A stretch of 64,000 nt of DNA from Lachnoanaerobaculum sp. ICM7 (lineage in GTDB: Bacteria > Bacillota > Clostridia > Lachnospirales > Lachnospiraceae): the NCBI RefSeq assembly GCF_000287675.1, contig NZ_ALJL01000028.1:1-64000 (forward strand). The letters are read 5' to 3'. Positions 10,591 through 19,209 of the stretch are shown piece after piece. The translations under genes were made by a program, and so were the position numbers. Below the pieces are notes generated by a model, which did not search any database, had not been told where the DNA came from, and saw only the letters and a list, made by a program, of their open reading frames with translations. Within the stretch, counting starts at the first letter, position 1. Each line of letters opens with the position of its first letter.

Positions 10591-13587
10591 TTAAAATTCA
10601 AAAGTCAAATTTAAATTATAGTCGTTTAAACGTACCTTGTTTTTATAGGTCTGTTCTTCACCGCAGGAGTTACTTCCAAGTCCTGAATGTTTTGCATCTA
10701 TGTGTAAGATTACCTCATCGATTGTCTCGAGTTCATTCCAATGTTTTGCCTTTTCTAAAGCCTTTATAGTATAGTTATGGACATCAAAACCTATCGGTTT
10801 TAAAGAGTTTATAACAAGAGTATCTTCTTTGCTGTTTAATTCTATAATATCTGTTCCTTCACGGTGACCGTTTTCTTGAGGTTTTATGTAAACATTGCTC
10901 ATATCTTCTATGTTTTTTGAATATACTCCGTATTTAACATGTGATTTCATATCAGGATAATTTTCATAAGGACCTAATCCATACCATTTTACATTTGTAA
11001 ATGCTGAAGGTAACCTGAGTTCTATTCCTATTCTTGGAATAAACTCCGGGGCGAAGCTTGTTTTCCTAAAGCCATTTAGATCAAGGTTCATAATTATCTT
11101 TCTATCAGGGAAAATATAGTAAGTGTATTCGGCTTTAAATCCGAATGCCATACTCAAAGGTGAGAAATGTTTACCTATACTTACCTTTACAAAGCCCTTA
11201 TATTCATGTGCATCAAAATATTCTAATTGTTCCTGCTGTTTTTGTATAAAATATTTGTTGTACCAGTCACCAACCTTATACATATCATTATCTATAGCGG
11301 CTCTCATCATATTTAAGGAAGGACCTTTATTGAATATATTTTGACCTTCACTTTCTAAACTAAGCAAATCTCCTGTTACTTTATCAAATTTCACAGAGTA
11401 GCCTTTACCTCTGACTTCAAAACATGTATTAGTTTCAAATATTTCACAACATGAATTTCCGGACTTTTCTTCATAAATTTGTGTATCATTTTTTAATGCC
11501 GCTTTTATTAAAAGCTGATCAAATGAAACTTCATATCCTTTTTCGCAAAACGGCATATCCTTATTGTAGATAAATGATATATCAATATAGCAGTCGGCAG
11601 TATTATCAAAATGATTATATGCCGATACAATATCCGGAATAATCAGCTTTGATTCACATCCTGCTTTTATGTTAATTGTTGGAATCCTACCTTCAAAAAT
11701 ACAGTTTCCGTTTTGATGAATTTTATAAATAAGACTTATATAGGAAGTATCTGCAAAAATATTTTTGTTTTTAACACTTATTTCGCCTGTTTTAATATCA
11801 GTTATGCTTGCTTTAAAAGGTCTTATTACCTGCTTATAATTTTTTAGTCCGGTAGAAATCTTTCTGTCAGGGGATAGAAGTCCGTCCAAACAAAAATTGC
11901 TGTTATTGGGGGTATCGCCATAGTCCCCTCCATAGAGATAAACTGTATTACCGTTTTCATCTTTTTCGGCCAGTCCCTGATCATACCATTCCCATATAAA
12001 GCCTCCCTGAAGTCTGCCATATGCTTCAAATAACTCTTGATACTCATCAAGGTTTCCCGGGCCTACTCCCATGCTATGTCCGTATTCACATAAGATATGC
12101 GGCTTATTATGAGCATCATTTCCATGTGCAATCTTAAGCATGCCGTCAAGCCTTGTATACATGGTAGAGTAAACGTCGCTAATATCGGCATTCATATCAC
12201 CTTCATAGTGTACAATTCGGCTTTTATCAAGCTTTCTTACAGACTCTGCCTGTGCATCTACATTTGGTCCGGTAGATGCCTCATTTCCCAAAGACCACAT
12301 AATTATAGAAGGATGATTTCTATGCTCCCTGACCATTCTCTCAACCCTGTCAACATAAGCACTTTCCCAGCTTTTTTCTTCATTGAGCCATTTGTAATTC
12401 TCAACCCATTCAAAACCGTGATTTTCAAAATCCGCTTCATCTATTACATATAAACCGTATTTATCACAAAGACTGTAGAAGTAGGAAGCTTTAGGATAAT
12501 GAGCACATCGAACAGCGTTGATATTGTGGCACTTCATTATTTTTATATCTTCTTCTATTATAGCTTTATCGACAGTTAAACCGCCTTCGGGTGAGAAGTC
12601 ATGCATATTTACGCCATTAAATAATATGGCTTTTCCGTTTATGCATATCTGATTATTTTCAATACTGACCCTTCTAAAACCTATATAGCTTGAGACTTCA
12701 TCAATGATTTTTTCATTATCGGTGATTTTTAAATTTAATTTATACAGATTTGGACATTCAGCGCTCCATGGATAGACTTTGAGTTCATCTTTGAAAAAAT
12801 GAAAGGAATCTTCACTTGAAAGAGTGCTTTCCTTAAAAATAATCTTATCATTTGAATCAAGCAGTTCAACGTATATTGTTTGGTCTTTGTCTATATAAAA
12901 GTAAAGAGACAGATCAATGGAACCCGAATTTTTTGAAGAATCAAAGTCTGATATTATATGAAGATCTTTTATACCGTTTTGTGGTACAAAAAGTAAATAT
13001 ACATCTCTGAATATACCTGATAACCACCACATATCCTGACATTCAAGATAGGAACCGTCTGACCATTGGTAGACTCTTACTGTAAGTTGATTGATTCCCT
13101 CGCGTATATATTTTGATATATCAAATGAACTACCAAGTCTGCTTACTTTACTGTAACCTACATGTTTTCCATTTATCCAGAGATCGTACGCGCTGCTTAC
13201 ACCGTCAAATCTTAGGATGATTTTTTTGTTTGGATCTAGTGTTTCAATATTAAAATCTCGTCTGTATATTCCGGTCGGATTTTTTGACGGTACAAAGGGG
13301 GGATTAATAGGGAACAAATACCATACATCAGTATAGTGGTTGTGCCCGTAGCCTTGTCTTTGCCAGCAAGATGGGACTTTGGTGCTGTTCCAGATACTGT
13401 CATCAAAAGTTGTTTCAAAAAAGGCATCGGGGGAATATTCCGGAGCATCTAAAAATAAGAATTTCCAATCTCCGTTAAGACTTACAGTGCGTGAAACTGT
13501 AGTACTATGCATAAAATCCGCCCTTGCTTCTTCTCTTCCCATCATCAGCAGCTCTTCGTTTTCCCAACGTTTTTTTTGCCTTATCAT
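10591..13587 (-). CDS. lacZ: Beta-galactosidase, GH2
   Basis: A 998-residue LacZ-type enzyme with the full five-domain layout: sugar-binding jelly roll, Ig-like domain, TIM barrel, second Ig-like domain and C-terminal beta-galactosidase small-chain domain. The acid/base is Glu436 in 'WSLGNEAST' and the nucleophile Glu501 in 'ILCEYGHSM'. There is no signal peptide, so it acts in the cytoplasm on imported galactosides. GGAGG lies 6 bases before the ATG. It is the first gene of a minus-strand operon with an EamA transporter and a LacI regulator, transcribed away from an ABC sugar importer. Confidence 0.95.
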   Translation of the reverse strand: MIRQKKRWENEELLMMGREEARADFMHSTTVSRTVSLNGDWKFLFLDAPEYSPDAFFETTFDDSIWNSTKVPSCWQRQGYGHNHYTDVWYLFPINPPFVPSKNPTGIYRRDFNIETLDPNKKIILRFDGVSSAYDLWINGKHVGYSKVSRLGSSFDISKYIREGINQLTVRVYQWSDGSYLECQDMWWLSGIFRDVYLLFVPQNGIKDLHIISDFDSSKNSGSIDLSLYFYIDKDQTIYVELLDSNDKIIFKESTLSSEDSFHFFKDELKVYPWSAECPNLYKLNLKITDNEKIIDEVSSYIGFRRVSIENNQICINGKAILFNGVNMHDFSPEGGLTVDKAIIEEDIKIMKCHNINAVRCAHYPKASYFYSLCDKYGLYVIDEADFENHGFEWVENYKWLNEEKSWESAYVDRVERMVREHRNHPSIIMWSLGNEASTGPNVDAQAESVRKLDKSRIVHYEGDMNADISDVYSTMYTRLDGMLKIAHGNDAHNKPHILCEYGHSMGVGPGNLDEYQELFEAYGRLQGGFIWEWYDQGLAEKDENGNTVYLYGGDYGDTPNNSNFCLDGLLSPDRKISTGLKNYKQVIRPFKASITDIKTGEISVKNKNIFADTSYISLIYKIHQNGNCIFEGRIPTINIKAGCESKLIIPDIVSAYNHFDNTADCYIDISFIYNKDMPFCEKGYEVSFDQLLIKAALKNDTQIYEEKSGNSCCEIFETNTCFEVRGKGYSVKFDKVTGDLLSLESEGQNIFNKGPSLNMMRAAIDNDMYKVGDWYNKYFIQKQQEQLEYFDAHEYKGFVKVSIGKHFSPLSMAFGFKAEYTYYIFPDRKIIMNLDLNGFRKTSFAPEFIPRIGIELRLPSAFTNVKWYGLGPYENYPDMKSHVKYGVYSKNIEDMSNVYIKPQENGHREGTDIIELNSKEDTLVINSLKPIGFDVHNYTIKALEKAKHWNELETIDEVILHIDAKHSGLGSNSCGEEQTYKNKVRLNDYNLNLTFEF

Positions 13588-13690
13588 AAAACCTCCAAAG
13601 TACTGTAAAAATATAATATATGGTAAAATCTTTAGTTTTAAACTTATTTGTAATAAATAAAGATTAGCATAGAATAGGGGGCTGAGTCAA

Positions 13691-13830
13691 TTGATTTAGT
13701 AAAAATTTACTTATTTAAAATATGATATAATAAGCTTAAAAAAGGCTTATAAATACAGATAAGAAATAAGGTTCAAATAGTATTTATTTACTTTTTAATT
13801 AGTAAATGATATAATAAATTTACTAAAATT
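13691..13830 (+). promoter_or_regulatory. Divergent control region with promoter and inverted repeats
   Basis: A promoter for the plus-strand importer reads TTTACT (13787-13792), a 17-base spacer and TATAAT (13810-13815). The region is full of AGTAAA/TTTACT elements: TTTAGTAAAAATTTACT near 13696, TTTACTTTTTAATTAGTAAA at 13787-13806 and TTTACTAAAATTTAC near 13820. The last two flank or overlap the -35 and the start site, so they are good candidate operators for the LacI regulator or another repressor. Confidence 0.6.
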
Positions 13831-13844
13831 TACGTGAGGTGTTT

Positions 13845-15074
13845 ATGAAAAAGAAAATAGCTATGAGTTGCATCGCGCTTCTTTGCGCAAGTACAGTTTT
13901 ATCAGCCTGTGCATCAGGTGGTAACAGCAGTGAGTCTAAGAATGGTAAGGTTAAGGTTAGATTTGCTTCATGGGATGTTGCGGAAGATATTGATAAGCAA
14001 CAAAGCCTTGTAGACAAATTTAATGAGTCACATGATGATATTGAGGTAGTGCTTGAGGCCTATGGAAGAGATTTTGACACTAAGATAAGTGCCGGTATGG
14101 GCTCTAAGGATGCACCGGATATTATGTATATGTGGAATTATCCTGCATACTATGAAGGATTAGAGCCACTTGACTCATACATTGAGAAAGAGGGAGAGGA
14201 TTTTAAGAAGAATTATTATTCGGCTCTCTGGGATTACAATTCTATAGAAGGCAATATTTACGGTATGCCTGTAGGTTTTACTACACATGCTTTATTCTAT
14301 AATAAGGATTTATTTGAAGAGGCAGGGGTTGACTTACCGGGTGAAAATTTTACATGGGATGACTTAAGAACTACGGCTAAGACAATTTCTGAGAAAACAA
14401 ACGCAAAGGGATTTGCCTTCCAAATGAAGCCGGATCCATATGATTTTGAAATGTATTTATGGAGTAATGGTACAGCTTATTGTGATGATAAAGGAGATAT
14501 GAAGGGTAAAATAGACTCGCAAGAATCACAGGAAGTATTTAAGATGTTCCAGGACATGGCAAAAGAAGAGGTTGCGGCTGTGACTGAAGGAAACGGTACG
14601 GATGAATTCCGAGCAGGACAGGTTGCCATGTATATATACGGTTCATGGTCTATAAATTCTTTAAATGAAGACAATATGAACTATGGAATAACTAAGCTTC
14701 CAAACTTCGGTTCAAAGCCATCTGTAAGTATATTAAGTTCTTCAGGTATAGCAATGTCAAAAGACAGTAAGAATAAGGATGCCGCATGGGAATTTATGAA
14801 GTATTGGACAGGTGAAGAAGCTAATAGGGCAAGGATAGGTCTTGAACTTCCGGTTCTTGAGACTGTAATAGAGTCGGAAAAAATAATGGAAGACAGCACA
14901 TATGCACCATTTTATGAAATGCTTAAGCAAAGTGCGGGATATACACCTGCAAGCTTCATACAGAAGAATTGGTCTGAGGTTTCTGAGAATCTTTCTCTAA
15001 GCTTTGAAGAAATGTTTAACCCAAGTACATATAAAGATGTAAAAGCAACACTTGAACAAGCAGCACAACAATAA
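13845..15074 (+). CDS. Sugar ABC transporter substrate-binding lipoprotein
   Basis: A 409-residue family 1 extracellular binding protein (MalE/UgpB type). The signal peptide ends in the lipobox 'LSAC', so it is anchored to the outer face of the membrane. I start at ATG 13845; a GTG six bases earlier overlaps the ribosome site GAGGTG. Typical features are 'VRFASWDVAEDID' and 'GMPVGFTTHALFYNKDLFEEAG'. It heads an operon with two permeases and GH65 and probably binds the disaccharide that GH65 cleaves. Confidence 0.9.
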   Translation: MKKKIAMSCIALLCASTVLSACASGGNSSESKNGKVKVRFASWDVAEDIDKQQSLVDKFNESHDDIEVVLEAYGRDFDTKISAGMGSKDAPDIMYMWNYPAYYEGLEPLDSYIEKEGEDFKKNYYSALWDYNSIEGNIYGMPVGFTTHALFYNKDLFEEAGVDLPGENFTWDDLRTTAKTISEKTNAKGFAFQMKPDPYDFEMYLWSNGTAYCDDKGDMKGKIDSQESQEVFKMFQDMAKEEVAAVTEGNGTDEFRAGQVAMYIYGSWSINSLNEDNMNYGITKLPNFGSKPSVSILSSSGIAMSKDSKNKDAAWEFMKYWTGEEANRARIGLELPVLETVIESEKIMEDSTYAPFYEMLKQSAGYTPASFIQKNWSEVSENLSLSFEEMFNPSTYKDVKATLEQAAQQ

Positions 15075-15076
15075 TT

Positions 15077-15985
15077 ATGCAAAAATCAATTAAAAAAATA
15101 ACACCATATTTATTTATTCTACCTTGGATAATAGGCTTTTTGGTATTTACACTTGGACCTTTGATATTTTCTCTTATAATGAGTTTTTATAATTGGTCAC
15201 TGACAGGTAAACCTGAGTTTGTAGGATTTGGAAACTATATCGAGATGTTTACAAGTGATAAACAGTTTTCAAAATCTCTGATTATAAGCTTAAAGTATGC
15301 GGCGGTTTTTGTACCGCTTAATATGGCAATAGCTTTGTTTTTAGCCATGCTTATAGCTCAACCTGTAAAACACACAAAGATATTCAGAACTATTTTTTAT
15401 ATTCCTTCTGTAATATCCGGAGTAGCTGTTTCTATAATATGGAGTTGGATACTTAACAGTGATTATGGTATTTTAAATTATTTACTTTCTCTTTTGGGTA
15501 TAAAGGGACCGAAATGGCTTGTGGACCCGGGGTATGCAATGCTGGCTGTTATAATAGCAAGTGCATTCGGAGTAGGATCTATGATGCTTATTTTCTATAC
15601 TGATATTAAAGGGATTTCAACAACTCTTTATGAGGCGGCTTCGCTTGACGGAGCCTCCTCTTTTAGGCAGTTTTTCTCTATTACATTGCCACTTATAACT
15701 CCGACACTATTATTTAACTTGATAACCTCAATAATAAGTTCGTTCCAACAGGTGACACTGGTTATGCTTTTAACAGGTGGAGGACCTTTGAAATCAACCT
15801 ATTTTTATGGTTTATATACCTACAATAATGCTTTTAAACATCATAAACTTGGATATGCAAGTGCAAATGCATGGGTTATGTTTGTTATTATTTTGATATT
15901 AACGATGCTTGTTTTCAAAACTTCATCAAGCTGGGTATTTTATCAATCAGAAAACTCAAAAAACAAAAAAAGGAGGAAGGCATAG
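15077..15985 (+). CDS. Sugar ABC permease, MalF/UgpA type
   Basis: A 302-residue inner permease with six transmembrane helices and the EAA loop 'YEAASLDGASSFRQFFSITLP' that docks on the ATPase. The start is 2 bases after the stop of the binding-protein gene. No ATPase gene occurs in this operon, so the transporter must share a multitask ATPase such as MsmX encoded elsewhere, which is common in Firmicutes sugar importers. Confidence 0.92.
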   Translation: MQKSIKKITPYLFILPWIIGFLVFTLGPLIFSLIMSFYNWSLTGKPEFVGFGNYIEMFTSDKQFSKSLIISLKYAAVFVPLNMAIALFLAMLIAQPVKHTKIFRTIFYIPSVISGVAVSIIWSWILNSDYGILNYLLSLLGIKGPKWLVDPGYAMLAVIIASAFGVGSMMLIFYTDIKGISTTLYEAASLDGASSFRQFFSITLPLITPTLLFNLITSIISSFQQVTLVMLLTGGGPLKSTYFYGLYTYNNAFKHHKLGYASANAWVMFVIILILTMLVFKTSSSWVFYQSENSKNKKRRKA

Positions 15986-15987
15986 AT

Positions 15988-16809
15988 ATGCATTTATCTA
16001 AAAAAACAAAATTTATTATCTATTTTCTTTTGATAATATTTGCGATTTATTTTACCGCTCCTTTTATTTATATGGTTTTCTCGGCATTTAAGACAGAAGC
16101 TGAAGCTATAGCTTATCCGCCAAAGTTTTTACCATCACAATGGCATTTTGAAAATTTTATAAAGGCATGGAAGTCACAGCCGTTTGGCACATACTTGTTT
16201 AATTCAATTCTTGTTACAGCTCTTACAACACTTGGGCAGGTTATTTCCTGTTCATTGGTTGCATATGGATTTGCGAGATTTGAGTTTAAAGGCAGAGATA
16301 TTCTTTTTATGATACTTATGGCCACAATGATGATTCCATGGGATGTTACAATGATTCCACAATATATGGAATTTAACAAGTTCGGATGGATCAATACACT
16401 TAAACCTCTTATTGTACCTGCATGGTTCGGATCTGCTTATTATATATTTTTGATGAGGCAGTTTTTGCTTAGTGTACCTAAGGACTTTGAGGAGGCGGCA
16501 AGAATAGACGGGGCAAATGCTTTTCAGATATATTTGAAAGTATTTATGCCTATACTGAAGCCTTCTCTAATATTGGTTGCAGTGCTAAATATGATTACGG
16601 TATGGAATGATTACCTGGGTCCTTTAATATTCTTGCAGGAAAGAAATAAATATACTCTGGCTCTTGGTTTGGCGGCATTTAAGGGAGTACATTCCACAAA
16701 GATAATACCAATGCTTTGTATTACGATTATTATGATAATACCTCCTGTGCTTACATTTATATTCTCAGGAAAGCACATAGTTGAAAGTACAGGCGGAGGA
16801 ATAAAATAA
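15988..16809 (+). CDS. Sugar ABC permease, MalG/UgpE type
   Basis: A 273-residue permease with six transmembrane helices and the EAA loop 'FEEAARIDGANAFQIYLKVF'. I place the start at ATG 15988, behind AGGAGG at 15971-15976; the open frame extends further upstream into the previous gene. The stop overlaps the ATG of the GH65 gene by one base (TAATG), indicating coupled translation. Confidence 0.92.
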   Translation: MHLSKKTKFIIYFLLIIFAIYFTAPFIYMVFSAFKTEAEAIAYPPKFLPSQWHFENFIKAWKSQPFGTYLFNSILVTALTTLGQVISCSLVAYGFARFEFKGRDILFMILMATMMIPWDVTMIPQYMEFNKFGWINTLKPLIVPAWFGSAYYIFLMRQFLLSVPKDFEEAARIDGANAFQIYLKVFMPILKPSLILVAVLNMITVWNDYLGPLIFLQERNKYTLALGLAAFKGVHSTKIIPMLCITIIMIIPPVLTFIFSGKHIVESTGGGIK

Positions 16810-19088
16810 TGGAAAGAAAAGATAGTATAAATATTTTTGAAGATAAAATTAAAGCACTTAAGAGTACGGATGAGTTTATTATTCCCGAAGATCTTTATAA
16901 TGAGAAAGAGAATCTTAAATTTGAAAGTTTATTTGCCTTGTCAAATTCCTACCTTGGTATAAGAGGAAGTCATGAGGAAGGAATGAAGATTTCTCTGCCT
17001 TACTTTTATATAAACGGAGTTTTTGATAAATCCGAAACCTTTATGAGAGAACTTGCGACATTGCCAAATCCTTTGGGAATTAGATTCTATATAGAAAAAG
17101 AGCTTATAGGAATAGAAGATTGTGAAATCTTGGAATATTTAAGGGAGCTTGATCTAAAAAATGGTATTCTGTGGAAAAGTCTGATCCTTAGAGACAGCAA
17201 GGGAAGAGAGACTAAAATAGAGGGTTGTCGTTTTGTAAGCAGAAAAAATGTACATAGAATAGGGATGATCTATAATCTTATTCCAATCAATTATGATGGA
17301 ATAATAGAGGTGGAGAGCGAAACTGATGGAACCATAATCAACTTTGCGGACGCTCCCAGATTTAAGGTTAAACATACCAATACTTTAAAGAATGAGGAGT
17401 TAAGTGATTTTGGTGGAAACTATATTGAAGTTGCTACAAGAGATAGAAATCTTCATATTGGTGTGGGTAGTTATATAGAAGCTTTTAAAGAAGGTGAACC
17501 TGTACTTAGTAATCGAAATTTTAATTCTTTTGGAGAAAAGAGTATAGAATTTGCTGATGTAAAAGTAAAAGCCGGAGAAAATATAAATTTTATAAAGTAC
17601 ATAGCAGTATACACAGAGAATGATGTACACAAAGAAGAAATAAAGAAATGTGTCACTAAAGAAGTTACAGACTTTATAGAAAATGGATTGTACAAAGAGA
17701 TTGCAGACCACTGCTTAGAGTATAGCAAACTGTGGGATATGGCAGACATTAAAATTGATTGCGATGAAGAACTTAATAAGGCAATAAGATTTAATATATT
17801 CCACCTTATGAGTACCGGTAGTTCTACAAATAACAGTATAAATATAGGGGCAAAATTATTGACCGGTGAAGAGTATGGTGGTCATGCATTTTGGGATACC
17901 GAGCTTTTTATGCTTCCTTTCTTTTCATATGTTTTTCCTGATATTGCAAAGAATCTCGTTAGTTACAGATATAGACTGCTTGATGCTGCAAAGGAAAATG
18001 CGCTTAAAAACGGATATAAAGGGGCGCAATATCCATGGGAATCTGCGGATGATGGAACTGAGCAGTGTCCGGCGTATACTATAGAGCCTGATGGAAGTTG
18101 TTACAGATGTTATGTGGCAGATTATGAGCATCATGTGAGTGCGGCAGTGGCATATGGAGTTTACAATTATACACGAATTACAGGAGATTTGGAATTTTTC
18201 TATAGTAAAGGAATTTATATACTTATAGAAACTGCAAGGTTTTGGGCAAGTCGCTGTGAGTATATAGAAAAAGAAGACAGATATGAGATTCGTAAAGTTA
18301 CAGGTCCTGATGAATGGCATGAACCGGTGGATAATAATGTTTATACGAATTATTTGGTACGTTGGAATTTGCTGTATGTAAAGAGAAAGCTGGATGAGTT
18401 AAAAGCTGATAACAGAAGTCTTTATAAAGATGTCCTTGAAAAGACACAGTTTTCAGATGAAGAAGCCGAAGAACTTAAGTCAATTGCAGATAAGATATAT
18501 CTTCCCAAAATGGCCGGTAGAAATATACTTGAGCAATTTGAGGGATACTTTGGATTAAAGGACTGTATTATAGAAAAATATGATGAAAATGACTGGCCAA
18601 AAAGGCCTGAGATATTAAAAGAAATTACTATTGATAAGACATCTCTGATAAAGCAGGCGGATGTAGTTATGCTTATGTATCTTTTAGAGAATGAGTTTAC
18701 TGCAGAAGAAATAAGAGATAATTATCACTATTATGAAAAAAGAACATTGCATGGATCATCACTAAGTCCTGCAATATACTCTATAGTAGGTTTAAGAACA
18801 GGTGATAAAGGTAAGGCATACAGATATTTAAGGAGAGCGGCTTTTATTGATTTACTCAATTTGCAGAAGAACACAAGAGAAGGTATACATGCGGCAAATG
18901 CAGGGGGTGTATGGCAGGTAATTGTTTTTGGCTTTGCGGGAGTTAAGACAGATGATAAGGGAGAACTTATCATTGAGCCTAATATGCCAAAGGATTGGAA
19001 GAACCTTAACTTTAAGCTTTGGCATAACAATAAGCGCTTGAATATAAATATTTATGCTGATAACAGCTACAATATAGAAGAAATTTAA
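16809..19088 (+). CDS. GH65 disaccharide phosphorylase
   Basis: A 759-residue cytoplasmic enzyme of glycoside hydrolase family 65, which splits alpha-glucosidic disaccharides with phosphate to give beta-glucose 1-phosphate. The N-terminal beta-sandwich ('FALSNSYLGIRGSHEEGM') leads to an (alpha/alpha)6 barrel; the general acid is Glu502 in 'TGPDEWHE', and the phosphate-binding segment includes 'LHGSSLSPAIYSIVG'. GH65 members act on maltose, trehalose, kojibiose, nigerose or glucosyl-rhamnose, and the sequence read by eye cannot settle which. Its place in an ABC-importer operon beside galactoside genes suggests a plant- or host-derived disaccharide. Confidence 0.9.
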   Translation: MERKDSINIFEDKIKALKSTDEFIIPEDLYNEKENLKFESLFALSNSYLGIRGSHEEGMKISLPYFYINGVFDKSETFMRELATLPNPLGIRFYIEKELIGIEDCEILEYLRELDLKNGILWKSLILRDSKGRETKIEGCRFVSRKNVHRIGMIYNLIPINYDGIIEVESETDGTIINFADAPRFKVKHTNTLKNEELSDFGGNYIEVATRDRNLHIGVGSYIEAFKEGEPVLSNRNFNSFGEKSIEFADVKVKAGENINFIKYIAVYTENDVHKEEIKKCVTKEVTDFIENGLYKEIADHCLEYSKLWDMADIKIDCDEELNKAIRFNIFHLMSTGSSTNNSINIGAKLLTGEEYGGHAFWDTELFMLPFFSYVFPDIAKNLVSYRYRLLDAAKENALKNGYKGAQYPWESADDGTEQCPAYTIEPDGSCYRCYVADYEHHVSAAVAYGVYNYTRITGDLEFFYSKGIYILIETARFWASRCEYIEKEDRYEIRKVTGPDEWHEPVDNNVYTNYLVRWNLLYVKRKLDELKADNRSLYKDVLEKTQFSDEEAEELKSIADKIYLPKMAGRNILEQFEGYFGLKDCIIEKYDENDWPKRPEILKEITIDKTSLIKQADVVMLMYLLENEFTAEEIRDNYHYYEKRTLHGSSLSPAIYSIVGLRTGDKGKAYRYLRRAAFIDLLNLQKNTREGIHAANAGGVWQVIVFGFAGVKTDDKGELIIEPNMPKDWKNLNFKLWHNNKRLNINIYADNSYNIEEI

Positions 19089-19098
19089 TATATACGAT

Positions 19099-19127
19099 TT
19101 GACGTCCGGCCTGATTTTCTGTATAAT
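19099..19127 (+). promoter_or_regulatory. Promoter of the TAXI-GltS gene
   Basis: TTGACG (19099-19104), a 17-base spacer and TATAAT (19122-19127) lie 11 bases after the GH65 stop. The downstream gene therefore has its own strong promoter. Confidence 0.8.
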
Positions 19128-19133
19128 ACTTTT

Positions 19134-19185
19134 CGTCAAAAAATGACGTAGACTTAAAGGGGAGCATAATATGCTACCCTTTTAT
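19134..19185 (+). promoter_or_regulatory. Leader with two hairpins before TAXI-GltS
   Basis: Right after the promoter come CGTCA-AAAAA-TGACG (19134-19148) and a longer hairpin (19156-19182) pairing AAAGGG with CCCTTT and AGCAT with ATGCT, followed by a T-rich stretch. The second looks like an intrinsic terminator inside the 5' leader, so it could attenuate expression, or simply end readthrough from GH65. The TGACG motif also occurs in the -35 region, so the first hairpin could be an operator. Confidence 0.55.
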
Positions 19186-19209
19186 TATTCAGTTAAGGAG
19201 GTATAGCGT

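Noticed and set aside
17400-18320. Long minus-strand frames opposite the GH65 gene
   Set aside because: They are antisense to a well-supported enzyme, have no ribosome sites and their peptides resemble no protein, as expected for shadow frames in low-GC DNA.
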